Below are positions 9,557-21,458 of a stretch of 64,000 nucleotides of DNA, in pieces. The notes beneath the pieces are model-generated. The model ran no database searches, was not told the DNA's origin, and saw only the letters and a program-made list of their open reading frames with translations. How positions within the stretch are numbered: the stretch's first letter is position 1; each line of letters opens with the position of its first letter. A program made the position numbers and the translations under genes. The stretch lies in NCBI RefSeq assembly GCF_000214175.1, contig NC_015564.1, forward strand, positions 1,612,001 through 1,676,000, read 5' to 3'. The stretch comes from Hoyosella subflava DQS3-9A1 (lineage in GTDB: Bacteria; Actinomycetota; Actinomycetes; Mycobacteriales; Mycobacteriaceae).

Positions 9557-9782
9557 GGGAGTTGCCTGTCGATTCGGTGGAGAATGACGCGGATAGCGCG
9601 GTTTTCTTCACCGGATCGACCTCCGGGGCCACCGTGTGGCGTTTCCGGTAAAGCCCCGGTCACGATCGAACGACAAAGTAAGCGCGATGAGTGTCACGCG
9701 CGCGCGGATGTGGACTTCCGGCCGAGATTGGACAGGCAAGAGGAATTGCCCTCTCATAGTGCCCAGCGCTGGAGGTTGACCT

Positions 9783-11093
9783 GTGCGTACTTGGTCTCGT
9801 CGCTACCCCGCTGTTGCTGCCTGTCTCGCTGTCGCCGCTTGTACCGTGATGGCGCCAGGTCCGGCACTCGCGCAGGAGCCAGATGCCCGCACCCTCGTAG
9901 CTGCGGCGATTGATGACGCGGGCGGGCGCGTCGTGGCCTACCAAGCGGGGCCCGAGTTCCCCGCACCGATGCAATCGTCGGACCTGAATTGGTATTCGAC
10001 GGCGCACGATGTCCGTATCGTCGTCGTTCCACATGCATCACAGTCGATAACCGGGCGGCTGCTTCTCGACGCACATGGCGGAGCAGACCGGTGCGCGAGC
10101 AACCCGAACGCCCAGACGGCCGACGGAACAGTGCAGCAGTCAGCGCTCTTCACAGCGCGGGAGGCGTGGGATGCGCTGGAACGCCCAGCGATCTTGATTA
10201 ATACCAACTTCTTCGACGTGCGTCCCCAGCTTGGCGGCCAGGGTTGGCGCGACACGAACTGCAGCACTCCGTTTGGGGTGTATTACGACAACCACGACGA
10301 TCCGGGGCGCGAGCGTCTTGACGAGGCGATCCGGTCCGACGGCACGGGCCGCTTCTATCGCGGGCCGATGGGGCTGACAGGCGAACTCGAGAACGGGTGG
10401 GGCCGGCTAGCGACTTTCCTTATTAGTGGTGATGGCTCTGGCGCGAGCACCATCGAGATGCTGGTAGCGCCCCGTCCCTTCGAGAACCCCGCGGCTGAGC
10501 AGCGCCTTGATGAACTCGAGGCGTCGGGGAGGGCGTTCGTCGCATTCGCGGGCCTGTCGCTCCTGCATCCCTCCGGGGATGTGGACATGCCGGATGAAGC
10601 TAGGACTGGCCGGAGTGCGATTGGCTATAGCCCAAAGTACGATCGGCTCTTCCTGATACAGGCGGGCTCGAACATGGACCCAGAATCGGGTCTGACCCAG
10701 GCGGAGCTGGGTGACTTGCTGCGAGGCCTTGGGGCAGCGATGGGTGTTCAGCTCGACAGTGGAGGCTCGTCGGCGCTGCTGGTGCACCGGCACAGTGGAG
10801 TGTTCTGGGCGGGACAGGGCGTGCATGACGGGGCAGCCCCAGCCGGGGCATGTCCAGAACTCGAAGACGCTGTATGTAGTCCCGGAATTAGTCCAGATGG
10901 TGAAAGCCGCCGGGTGCCAGCGTGGCTGGGCATCGGCTCACCAGCTTTCCCGGAAGAACCGGTCGGGGAGTATTCCGGCCTCCATGAAGCGGTCGGGGTG
11001 CCAGAAAGTGAAGTGGAACCTGAAATCGAGCACGTACTCGATGATCCAGATCACATGATTCCGCGCGTCGACACCTTCGAGGATGTGCAGTAA
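9783..11093 (+). CDS. Secreted phosphodiester glycosidase (NAGPA/DUF2233) domain protein
   Basis: A 436-residue protein with a Sec signal peptide (charged RTWSRR, hydrophobic core, ALAQ cleavage site near residue 30). The NAGPA-type domain fills the middle; the marker is GVQLDSGGSSALLV near residue 325, matching the family's DGGGSS motif, plus INTNFF earlier. This family cleaves or binds alpha-N-acetylglucosamine-type phosphodiesters or exopolysaccharides; the substrate here is unknown. Paired cysteines (CASN, NCST, CPEL/AVCS) suggest disulfides in an exported protein. The C-terminal ~50 residues are acidic. It sits alone between ftsY and amt and has no counterpart in that spot in M. tuberculosis. 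Confidence 0.8.
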   Translation: MRTWSRRYPAVAACLAVAACTVMAPGPALAQEPDARTLVAAAIDDAGGRVVAYQAGPEFPAPMQSSDLNWYSTAHDVRIVVVPHASQSITGRLLLDAHGGADRCASNPNAQTADGTVQQSALFTAREAWDALERPAILINTNFFDVRPQLGGQGWRDTNCSTPFGVYYDNHDDPGRERLDEAIRSDGTGRFYRGPMGLTGELENGWGRLATFLISGDGSGASTIEMLVAPRPFENPAAEQRLDELEASGRAFVAFAGLSLLHPSGDVDMPDEARTGRSAIGYSPKYDRLFLIQAGSNMDPESGLTQAELGDLLRGLGAAMGVQLDSGGSSALLVHRHSGVFWAGQGVHDGAAPAGACPELEDAVCSPGISPDGESRRVPAWLGIGSPAFPEEPVGEYSGLHEAVGVPESEVEPEIEHVLDDPDHMIPRVDTFEDVQ

Positions 11094-11125
11094 TCCGGAC
11101 GAATACCCCCAGGTGCAATGTCGAA

Positions 11126-11162
11126 GTAACACATTCTGGGCGTTCGTTCACGTCAACGAAAC
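11126..11162 (+). promoter_or_regulatory. Candidate GlnR-type site upstream of amt
   Basis: TTCAC-6 bases-GAAAC (11147-11162) fits the actinobacterial GlnR half-site pair (gTnAC-n6-GaAAC), and a GTAAC sits 21 bases earlier at 11126. It lies 84 bases before the amt start. Spacing to the upstream half-site is one base off the ideal, so the call is tentative. Confidence 0.4.
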
Positions 11163-11245
11163 ACGGCGGCGCCCCCGTGGAAACAACGGGTGAGCAGTCT
11201 TTCCCCAAGCGGCGTGCTGACGGGCGCGCCGGGAGGAGGAATTAG

Positions 11246-12496
11246 GTGGAAGAGATCAATTACGGCACCACAGCATGGATGCTGGTGTCCGCATCATTGG
11301 TCCTGCTCATGACCCCGGGCCTGGCGTTCTTCTATGGCGGCATGTCCCGGCAGAAGTCAGTGCTGAACATGATGATGATGTCATTTGGAACCTTGGGCGT
11401 AGTCAGCGTGATCTACGTGCTCTGGGGCTGGTCGATGTCGTACGCGGAGCAGAGCATCGGCGGGATCTTCGGTAATCCGTTTGAGCAGTTCGGCTTGAAC
11501 GGGGCGATTTACGATGGCGAGGGAGAATTCCTCCTCGCCGACGGTCTGCCCGTGATTGTCGATGTGGGCTTCCAGGCGACCTTCGCCATCATCACCGTTG
11601 CGCTGATCAGCGGCGCGCTCGCCGAACGCGTGAAGTTCGGCACGTGGCTGGCATTCGCCGCACTCTGGGTGACGTTCTCGTTCTTCCCACTCGCTCACAT
11701 GGTCTGGGGCGGGGGTCTCCTGTCCGATGATGGCCCGTTCGCTGACATGTTCGAGGGCGTCGGTCCGATCGACTTCGCTGGTGGCACAGTCGTTCACATC
11801 AATGCTGGTGTCGCTGCCCTTGTGCTCGCGCTGATCATCGGGAAGCGTCAAGGCTTCGGCAAGACTGCTTTCCGTCCGCATAACCTCCCGTTCGTCATGC
11901 TCGGTGCAGCACTGCTGTGGTTCGGCTGGTTCGGCTTCAATGCTGGCTCGGCGTACGCCGCGGACGGCATGGCTGGCCTAGCATGGGTCAACACCACGAC
12001 TGCGACCGCAGCGGCAATCCTCGGCTGGCTTGTGGTGGAGCGGATCCGCGATGGCAAGGCCACGAGCCTTGGTGCCGCCTCCGGTATCGTCGCGGGTCTT
12101 GTCGCAGTGACTCCTGCAGCAGGTTCGATCAGCCCCGTCGGCGCGATCGCGCTGGGTGTCATCGCTGGCGCGTTGTCCGCACTGGCTGTCGGGCTCAAGT
12201 TCAAGTTCGGCTACGACGACTCGCTCGATGTTGTGGGCGTCCACCTCGTCGCCGGTCTGTGGGGCACCGTCGCGATTGGTGCACTCGCTACCGAGACGGG
12301 CTTCCTCTACGGCGGTGGAATTGGTCAGCTAGTCGTTCAGACCCTGATCGCGATCGTGGCAGTGGTCTTCGCGGCGGTGGTCACCCTGGTCATCGCGCTC
12401 ATCCTCAAGCCCTTCGGCTGGCGAGTCACGATCGAGGAAGAGCACAGTGGAATCGATGAGGCTGAACACGCTGAAACGGCATACGACCTCGTCTGA
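11246..12496 (+). CDS. amt: Ammonium transporter
   Basis: A 416-residue Amt/MEP/Rh channel with eleven membrane helices. Family landmarks are present: FFYGGMSRQKSVLNM near the N terminus, GGTVVHINAGVAALV with the first pore histidine, WFGWFGFNAGSAYA, and GVHLVAGLWGTVAIG with the second pore histidine. The GTG start has an ideal ribosome site (GGGAGGAGG). The C-terminal tail (FGWRVTIEEEHSGIDEAEHAE) is the cytoplasmic part that contacts PII. It heads the amt-glnK-glnD cluster and is probably under nitrogen control. Confidence 0.97.
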   Translation: MEEINYGTTAWMLVSASLVLLMTPGLAFFYGGMSRQKSVLNMMMMSFGTLGVVSVIYVLWGWSMSYAEQSIGGIFGNPFEQFGLNGAIYDGEGEFLLADGLPVIVDVGFQATFAIITVALISGALAERVKFGTWLAFAALWVTFSFFPLAHMVWGGGLLSDDGPFADMFEGVGPIDFAGGTVVHINAGVAALVLALIIGKRQGFGKTAFRPHNLPFVMLGAALLWFGWFGFNAGSAYAADGMAGLAWVNTTTATAAAILGWLVVERIRDGKATSLGAASGIVAGLVAVTPAAGSISPVGAIALGVIAGALSALAVGLKFKFGYDDSLDVVGVHLVAGLWGTVAIGALATETGFLYGGGIGQLVVQTLIAIVAVVFAAVVTLVIALILKPFGWRVTIEEEHSGIDEAEHAETAYDLV

Positions 12497-12518
12497 TTGA
12501 CTGTCTGATGGAATCTAG

Positions 12519-15519
<3,001 letters not shown>

Positions 15520-15656
15520 GGTTGTCGGCACGCTGAGGGCACCACGCGGCACCGCCGTGCGTCCGCTGCCGTTACCCTGGTACAGATCGTCGGTCATGCT
15601 GGTCGCTCAGCATCCGTATGGACGTTCGGCGAGAACCGCGTAAAGGAGTGCACTCG

Positions 15657-17216
15657 GTGTTCGATTCCCTTTCTGACAGATTGAACGGCGCGCTGAAGGG
15701 TCTGCGCGGGAAGGGGCGGCTGACTGACGCGGATATTGATGCCACCTGCCGTGAGATCCGGCTCGCGCTGCTCGAAGCTGATGTCGCGCTTCCCGTCGTG
15801 CGTGAGTTCATCAAACAAATCAAGGTACGGGCGAAAGGCGCTGAGGTACACGGCGCTCTGAACCCCGCGCAGCAAGTCATCAAGATCGTCAATGAGGAAC
15901 TCGTCGGGATCCTCGGTGGGGAAACCCGTCGCCTGTCCCTGGCTAAGAACCCGCCGACTGTGATCATGCTCGCAGGTCTGCAGGGCTCGGGTAAGACCAC
16001 GCTGGCCGGGAAACTCGCGAAATACCTCAAAGCACAGGGCCATGCCCCGATGCTTGTCGCGTGCGACCTACAGCGGCCCGGTGCCGTCACCCAGTTGCAA
16101 ATCGTGGGTGAGAAGGCGGGAGTGAACGTTTTCGCGCCGCATCCGGGCACCTCAATCGGCGGGGGAGCGAACCCGCTCGGTATTACCGCTTCCGACCCGG
16201 TGAATGTCGCTCGCGACGGGGTCGCGGAGGCTCGGACGAAGCAGTACGACGTCGTCATTGTGGATACCGCTGGGCGACTGGGCATCGATGAAGAGTTGAT
16301 GGAGCAGGCTGCGAACATCCGGGACGCGGTTCAGCCTGACGAAACGCTCTTCGTCCTCGACGCGATGGTGGGTCAGGACGCGGTGAGCACCGCTAACGCG
16401 TTCGCTGAGGGCGTCGGATTCACCGGTGTCGTCCTGACGAAGCTCGACGGCGACGCTCGCGGTGGTGCAGCGCTCAGCGTTCGTGAGGTCACCGGCCGTC
16501 CGATCATGTTCGCGTCGACGGGCGAGAAGCTCGAGGACTTCGACGTATTCCACCCTGACCGCATGGCGAGCCGAATCCTCGGCATGGGTGACTTACTGAG
16601 CCTCATCGAGCAAGCGGAACAGGTTTTCGACGCGCAGGAGGCTGAGGCCACTGCCCAGAAGATCGGTTCGGGTGAGCTGACGCTAGAGGACTTCCTCGAC
16701 CAGCTCATGGCGATCCGCAAGATGGGCCCCATCGCAAATCTGATGGGCATGCTCCCTGGTGCCGGGCAGATGAAGGATGCGCTCGACCAGGTCGATGAGA
16801 AGCAGCTCGACAGAATCCAAGCGATCATCCGGGGCATGACCCCAGCTGAGCGGGCTAATCCCAAGATCATCAACGCGTCCCGGCGTCTGCGGATCGCAAA
16901 CGGTTCAGGCGTCAAGGTGTCCGATGTCAACCAGCTGGTTGATCGCTTCTTCGAAGCTCGCAAAATGATGTCTGCGATGGCTGGACGTATGGGTCTCCCC
17001 GGCTCGCAGCGCAGGCGAACGAAAAAAGGCAAGAAGGGCAAGGGCCGCGGGCGCGGTCCGACTCCGCCGAAGGTGCGCGGTGGTATGCCCGGTGGCCTCC
17101 CCGCTGGCATGCCGAATCTGTCGGGCATGCCCAAAGGTCTCGATGAGCTGCCACCAGGGCTCGAGGGTCTCGATTTGTCTCAGTTGAACCTCCCGAACCA
17201 GGGGAAGAAGAAGTAG
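15657..17216 (+). CDS. ffh: Signal recognition particle protein Ffh
   Basis: The SRP54 GTPase (519 residues) that binds signal sequences and 4.5S RNA. N domain, then G domain with P-loop GLQGSGKTTLAGKLA, DLQRPGAVTQL, DTAGRLGIDEEL and TKLDGDARGG; the C-terminal M domain is methionine-rich (KMGPIANLMGMLPG, KMMSAMAGRMG). The tail is long and Gly/Pro/Met-rich. I chose GTG 15657 because AAGGAG lies 7-12 bases upstream; a GTG at 15648 would overlap that ribosome site. Partner of FtsY. Confidence 0.97.
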   Translation: MFDSLSDRLNGALKGLRGKGRLTDADIDATCREIRLALLEADVALPVVREFIKQIKVRAKGAEVHGALNPAQQVIKIVNEELVGILGGETRRLSLAKNPPTVIMLAGLQGSGKTTLAGKLAKYLKAQGHAPMLVACDLQRPGAVTQLQIVGEKAGVNVFAPHPGTSIGGGANPLGITASDPVNVARDGVAEARTKQYDVVIVDTAGRLGIDEELMEQAANIRDAVQPDETLFVLDAMVGQDAVSTANAFAEGVGFTGVVLTKLDGDARGGAALSVREVTGRPIMFASTGEKLEDFDVFHPDRMASRILGMGDLLSLIEQAEQVFDAQEAEATAQKIGSGELTLEDFLDQLMAIRKMGPIANLMGMLPGAGQMKDALDQVDEKQLDRIQAIIRGMTPAERANPKIINASRRLRIANGSGVKVSDVNQLVDRFFEARKMMSAMAGRMGLPGSQRRRTKKGKKGKGRGRGPTPPKVRGGMPGGLPAGMPNLSGMPKGLDELPPGLEGLDLSQLNLPNQGKKK

Positions 17217-17222
17217 CGATCC

Positions 17223-18302
17223 ATGAGTGCGTTGGTTGTGCGCGGGGTCGTGCTCCCCGGAGAGGTGACTCAGGAGCTTTGGGTCCGTGACGGGGTCTTC
17301 CAGGACGGCCCGGTTTCCGGTGCGGAAACTCTCACAGACGAGGGCTGGATTCTCCCGGGCCTGGTCGATGCGCATTGCCATGTGGGCATCCGCTACGGCG
17401 GTGGACACGAAAATCCAGACGGTGCGCGCTGGCAGGCAAAAACCGAGGCACGCGCCGGTGTTCTGCTGGCACGTGATGCGGGAGCGCCCGTTCCGACCCG
17501 ATTTCTGGACGGGGAACCAGGACTGCCGCGCATCATCCGGGCCGGACGCCACATCGCAGCTCCCAAACGCTACATCCGAGACCTTGGGGTCGACCTGGAT
17601 GACGAAGCGGACTTGCCCGGTGAAGTTCGTCGTCAGGCTCAATCTGGTGACGGCTGGGTCAAAATCGTTGGCGACTGGATCGACCGGGAAGTCGGTGATC
17701 TGACTCCGCTCTGGAGTGACGTCGTCCTGAAAGAAGCCATCGCCGCCGCACATGATGAAGGGGCACGGGTGACTGCGCACGTCTTCGGAAGTGACGCGCT
17801 CCCCGGCCTGCTTGCTGCGGGGATCGACTGCATTGAGCATGGCACGGGGCTCACCGAAGAAACGATCGAATTCATGGCACGCAACCAGATTGCCCTGGTG
17901 CCGACCCTGATCAACATCGAGAACTTCCCCGAAATCGCGGACAGCGCGGCGCGCTTCCCGATGTACGCCGACCATATGCGCGCCCTTCACGCGCGTGGAG
18001 ATGCCACGATAAGCGCAGCTATCGACGCTGGGGTACATGTTTACACCGGGACCGATGCCGGCGGGATGATCGAGCATGGCCGGATTGTCGACGAAATCGC
18101 GTCTCTGGTGCGGGTGGGTATGACCGCGGAAGATGCGATCGCGGCAGGTTCGTGGGGCGCTCGGAGCTGGCTTGGCGCGGTGCAGAACTACATGCCTGGC
18201 GAGCGTGCTGACTTCGTGGTCTATCGAGAGGATCCTCGGGTAAACCTCGACACTCTCCGTGACCCAGTTCGCGTGGTGTGCGCCGGCAAGGTGGTTGCGT
18301 GA
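17223..18302 (+). CDS. Amidohydrolase family protein
   Basis: A 359-residue metal-dependent hydrolase fold. The first metal site is GLVDAHCHVG (near residue 48), a later VTAHVFG histidine and CIEHGTG follow, and TGTDAGG near residue 276 gives the conserved aspartate. A carboxylated-lysine-type segment (DGWVKIVGDW) is also present. It corresponds to the amidohydrolase found next to ffh in mycobacteria (Rv2915c-like); its substrate is unknown. The gene starts seven bases after ffh and its stop overlaps the next start as GTGA, so the three are an operon. Confidence 0.88.
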   Translation: MSALVVRGVVLPGEVTQELWVRDGVFQDGPVSGAETLTDEGWILPGLVDAHCHVGIRYGGGHENPDGARWQAKTEARAGVLLARDAGAPVPTRFLDGEPGLPRIIRAGRHIAAPKRYIRDLGVDLDDEADLPGEVRRQAQSGDGWVKIVGDWIDREVGDLTPLWSDVVLKEAIAAAHDEGARVTAHVFGSDALPGLLAAGIDCIEHGTGLTEETIEFMARNQIALVPTLINIENFPEIADSAARFPMYADHMRALHARGDATISAAIDAGVHVYTGTDAGGMIEHGRIVDEIASLVRVGMTAEDAIAAGSWGARSWLGAVQNYMPGERADFVVYREDPRVNLDTLRDPVRVVCAGKVVA

Positions 18303-19222
18303 GGCGTGCCGATGACGGCAGTGATACTCCCGATCCTCACGACGAGCCCCGTGAACCCTTTCCGCCGGTGCCTACTGACTGGTGGTACCCGACGAGCACC
18401 GGAAGCACAGCTAAGGTCGAGTCGACGGTAGGGGGCGCTCCCACCGGGCGCGAAATGTCCTCCCAGCGCAGTCGCTGGTGGCGATCCGACGAAGCGGCAC
18501 TGCGCAGACAGCCTGGTCAGCGATGGGGACTAGGGGCGGCGGCAGTCGTCCTTGCTGTCAACCTGTTCGGCTTTGTCATCGGCGCCTTTCTCGTCGAGGA
18601 TCCCGCATCGCCCGCGATCCTTCTCGCGATCATCCTCCCCACGTTCTCTGCGGCGCTGGTAGCTGTCCTGATCACTTTCGCGCGCGGAAACGGCCCGGTC
18701 GTCGACTTCGGTCTGCCCACCAAGATGCGCGAGTTCACGAGGCAGTGCGCCACTGGACTCGCGTTTGGTGGCGGAGCGGTGGTCGGTGGGATTATTCTCG
18801 CGTTCCTCCTCTTCCTCGTGGTCGATGACGTGCCCTCGTCGGTACTCGAGGAAACGGGTTCCATGCCCGTCAGTGTGCGCATCGCGCTCGTGATGTGGGT
18901 GTGGATCGGCGCACCGATCGCTGAAGAGGTCATCTTCCGCGGCATCTTGTGGGGGGCGCTCGAGCGGTACCGATTCGTCAGGCGCAGGGTCGGCATACTG
19001 GTTGCTCTCAGCAGTAACTGGTCAGTTCTCGCCGTCACGACGGTCGTCTTCGCGCTCTGGCATGTGGAGTTCTGGCGCCTGGCCATCCTTTTATTTGCGG
19101 GCGCGATGTTCGGACTCGCTCGCCTCTACACGGGTTCTGTCCTGTCCTCGACAGTCGCGCATATTGTGAACAACACCCTGCCCGCGTTCAGCGTGCTTTT
19201 CCTGCCGGAGGTTATGCCGTGA
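18299..19222 (+). CDS. CPBP-family intramembrane metalloprotease
   Basis: A 307-residue protein with a ~75-residue hydrophilic, Pro/Ser-rich N-terminal region and seven or eight helices. CPBP/Abi motifs are seen: APIAEEVIFRGILWG (EExxxR), FALWHVEFW (FxxxH) and STVAHIVNN (HxxxN). Members are Rce1-like membrane proteases or immunity proteins. The GTG overlaps the amidohydrolase stop. Substrate unknown. Confidence 0.88.
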   Translation: MRRADDGSDTPDPHDEPREPFPPVPTDWWYPTSTGSTAKVESTVGGAPTGREMSSQRSRWWRSDEAALRRQPGQRWGLGAAAVVLAVNLFGFVIGAFLVEDPASPAILLAIILPTFSAALVAVLITFARGNGPVVDFGLPTKMREFTRQCATGLAFGGGAVVGGIILAFLLFLVVDDVPSSVLEETGSMPVSVRIALVMWVWIGAPIAEEVIFRGILWGALERYRFVRRRVGILVALSSNWSVLAVTTVVFALWHVEFWRLAILLFAGAMFGLARLYTGSVLSSTVAHIVNNTLPAFSVLFLPEVMP

Positions 19223-19253
19223 CGGCACGGCAACCGGGATGTGGGAGGCAGAT

Positions 19254-19282
19254 TTCCGCAACTCGCCGGTATCTGGCAGAAT
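19254..19282 (+). promoter_or_regulatory. Candidate rpsP operon promoter
   Basis: TTCCGC, 17-base spacer ending ATCTGG, then CAGAAT. The same arrangement (TTCC.., 17 bases ending ATCTGG, CATGAT) precedes rplS, which supports the call. It leaves a ~130-base leader before rpsP. Confidence 0.5.
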
Positions 19283-19420
19283 GATCCGCTGTTCGCCGCA
19301 GCAACTTGCGTGGTGTCTCACTGCGCGCTGCCCAGCGAACCACGAAACCGCAAAACCGGGTGCACTAAACCGTGTGCGTCGCTGAATTGCACCGTGAACA
19401 GAACAAGGAGCGCTACATTC

Positions 19421-19879
19421 GTGGCTGTCAAAATCAGACTTCAGCGGCTCGGCAAGATCCGCACCCCTCAATACCGCATCGTCGTAGCTGATTCGCGCAC
19501 CCGTCGTGACGGTCGTGCCATCGAGACGATCGGCAAGTACCGGCCAAAGGAAGAGCCGAGCTTCATCGAACTCGACTCGGAGCGCGCTCAGTACTGGCTC
19601 GGGGTTGGCGCCCTGCCGACCGAACCGGTCCTCGCGATCATGAAGATCACCGGTGACTGGCAGAAGTTCAAGGGCCTCCCCGGTGCCGAAGGAACGCTGA
19701 AGGTCAAGGCACCGAAGCCGACCAAGCTCGAGCTATTCCAGGCTGCCCTCGCGGAAGCCGACGGCGGTTCGCCCGCTCCTACTGCGGCGCCGAAGAAGAA
19801 GGCAGCTAAGAAGGATGAGGCCGAGCAAGCCCCAGCTGCAGAAGCTGCCGCTGCGTCGGATGAGGCTGCACAGCAGTGA
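19421..19879 (+). CDS. rpsP: 30S ribosomal protein S16
   Basis: S16 (152 residues). The core, [19 protein letters not shown] through the conserved SFIELD and [11 protein letters not shown] segments, occupies the first ~90 residues; a C-terminal Lys/Ala/Glu-rich extension ([12 protein letters not shown] onward) is typical of actinobacteria. The GTG at 19421 has AAGGAG upstream. Heads rpsP-KH-rimM-trmD; its stop overlaps the next start. Confidence 0.97.
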   Translation: MAVKIRLQRLGKIRTPQYRIVVADSRTRRDGRAIETIGKYRPKEEPSFIELDSERAQYWLGVGALPTEPVLAIMKITGDWQKFKGLPGAEGTLKVKAPKPTKLELFQAALAEADGGSPAPTAAPKKKAAKKDEAEQAPAAEAAAASDEAAQQ

Positions 19880-20118
19880 GTTCAGTCCTCATCGATGCTG
19901 TCGAGCATCTCGTGCGGGGGATTGTTTCCAACCCTGACGATGTTCGTGTTGGCATGAGCACCACGCGGCGTGGTCGCACGATCGAGGTTCATGTGCACCC
20001 AGATGACCTGGGTAAGGTCATCGGCCGCGGGGGACGCACTGCGACTGCACTGCGAACGCTTGTTTCGGGAATCGGTGGCCGGGGCATCCGGGTCGACGTT
20101 GTCGACACGGATAACTGA
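19876..20118 (+). CDS. KH-domain RNA-binding protein (KhpA family)
   Basis: An 80-residue single KH-domain protein. The GXXG loop is [13 protein letters not shown]. KhpA-type proteins bind RNA, often with KhpB, and are almost always encoded between rpsP and rimM. GTG start overlaps the rpsP stop by four bases. Confidence 0.93.
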   Translation: MSSVLIDAVEHLVRGIVSNPDDVRVGMSTTRRGRTIEVHVHPDDLGKVIGRGGRTATALRTLVSGIGGRGIRVDVVDTDN

Positions 20119-20135
20119 CTGAGCCAGGCATCCAC

Positions 20136-20651
20136 ATGGAACTCGTGGTCGGTCGTATCGCGAAGTCACACGGCATCCGGGGCGAAATCGTCGTGGAAGT
20201 CCGTACGGACGAGCCGGAGCAGCGCTTCGCCGTGGGCGCGCAGCTCCGGGCCCGTGCACCGCGTTCAAGTGCCGTCACAGCGTTTACCGTAGAAGCCGCC
20301 CGGGAGCATTCCGGGCGGCTTCTTGTGCGCTTGGCGGGCGTTGCGGACCGAGAGTCCGCCGACTCACTGCGGGGAATGCTGTTCGTCGTGGATTCCTCTG
20401 AACTGCCAGCGAGTGGGGACGACGAGTATTACGATCACGAACTTGAAGGATTGGTTGTCCGATTCGCGTCGGGTGGAGATCTGGGTGTGATCCGTGAGGT
20501 TCTGCACACAGCGGCAGGGGAAACCCTTTCCATTGAGGCTACTGACGGTAGGGAAGTGCTGATTCCCTTCATTACCGACTTTGTGCCCGTCGTGGATGTG
20601 CCTGGCGGGTTCGTCGAAGTGACGCCCCCCGACGGCTTGCTGGAGCTCTGA
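20136..20651 (+). CDS. rimM: Ribosome maturation factor RimM
   Basis: A 171-residue 30S assembly factor that binds S19. N-terminal RimM domain ([19 protein letters not shown]) and C-terminal PRC-barrel ([11 protein letters not shown], then [16 protein letters not shown]). Its coding sequence contains a striking 13-bp hairpin at 20291-20323. Lies between khpA and trmD. Confidence 0.96.
   Translation: MELVVGRIAKSHGIRGEIVVEVRTDEPEQRFAVGAQLRARAPRSSAVTAFTVEAAREHSGRLLVRLAGVADRESADSLRGMLFVVDSSELPASGDDEYYDHELEGLVVRFASGGDLGVIREVLHTAAGETLSIEATDGREVLIPFITDFVPVVDVPGGFVEVTPPDGLLEL
20291..20323 (+). repeat. Perfect 13-bp hairpin inside rimM
   Basis: AGAAGCCGCCCGG (20291-20303), seven-base loop, and its exact reverse complement CCGGGCGGCTTCT (20311-20323), followed by TTGTG. 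It looks like an intrinsic terminator stem but lies within codons for about residues 52-63 of RimM. Confidence 0.7.
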
Positions 20652-20659
20652 CCACCGCG

Positions 20660-21409
20660 GTGAAGATTGACGTCATCACCATCTTCCCCGAGTATCTCGA
20701 GCCGCTGCGCGTCTCCCTCCTCGGTAAAGCCCGGGAGAAGGACCTCATCGACGTGAGTGTCCATGACCTACGGGACTGGACCCATGATGTCCATAAGTCG
20801 GTCGACGATTCGCCGTACGGCGGTGGCCCTGGCATGGTCATGAAACCCACCGTGTGGGGACCGGCGCTCGATGACGTCTGCCCTGATGACGCGCTGCTCG
20901 TATTCCCCACGCCGAGCGGCGTGCCTTTCACGCAGGAGACAGCCGAACGATGGGCGGAAGAATCGCACCTCGTGTTTGCATGCGGGCGCTACGAGGGCAT
21001 AGACCAGCGCGTTGTCGATGACGCGAGGCGCCGAGTCCGGGTCGCGGAAGTCTCCCTCGGCGATTACGTCCTGATAGGTGGGGAAGTCGCGGTCCTCGTG
21101 ATGGCGGAGGCTGTGGTGCGCCTCCTGCCTGGCGTGCTGGGAAACCAGCTATCGCATCAAGAGGATTCATTCTCCGACGGCCTGCTCGAGGGCCCCTCCT
21201 ATACACGCCCAGCGTCCTGGCGGGGACTTGACGTTCCGGCGGTGCTGTTGTCGGGCGATCATGCGCGAATCGCGCGATGGCGACGAGATCAAGCCCTCAA
21301 GCGGACCGCAGACCGCCGCCCAGCACTTCTCGGCCAGATCGACCTCGCGCAAGCGGACTCGGCGGTTCTCGACGCGCACCGTAGCGGTCACAGCGAATTC
21401 GAGGACTAA
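20660..21409 (+). CDS. trmD: tRNA (guanine-N1)-methyltransferase TrmD
   Basis: A 249-residue SPOUT methyltransferase making m1G37 in tRNA. Start of the fold [25 protein letters not shown] loop, [10 protein letters not shown], and the trefoil-knot SAM site [13 protein letters not shown]. The GTG start follows rimM by nine bases; the ribosome site is weak, so it is probably coupled. Confidence 0.97.
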   Translation: MKIDVITIFPEYLEPLRVSLLGKAREKDLIDVSVHDLRDWTHDVHKSVDDSPYGGGPGMVMKPTVWGPALDDVCPDDALLVFPTPSGVPFTQETAERWAEESHLVFACGRYEGIDQRVVDDARRRVRVAEVSLGDYVLIGGEVAVLVMAEAVVRLLPGVLGNQLSHQEDSFSDGLLEGPSYTRPASWRGLDVPAVLLSGDHARIARWRRDQALKRTADRRPALLGQIDLAQADSAVLDAHRSGHSEFED

Positions 21410-21445
21410 ATCCCCGCCACACTCGATTGTGTCGGTGCCACGGAG

Positions 21446-21451
21446 TACTCT
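21446..21451 (+). promoter_or_regulatory. Candidate -10 for leaderless tex transcript
   Basis: TACTCT (TANNNT type) ends seven bases before the GTG of the Tex gene; no ribosome site is present. The same TACTCT-7-start layout is seen at map. Confidence 0.45.
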
Positions 21452-21458
21452 GCCCGCC

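Noticed and set aside
9617-9660. CCGGGGC/GCCCCGG inverted repeat after ftsY as terminator
   Set aside because: Only seven paired bases, a long loop and no T tract; too weak to call.
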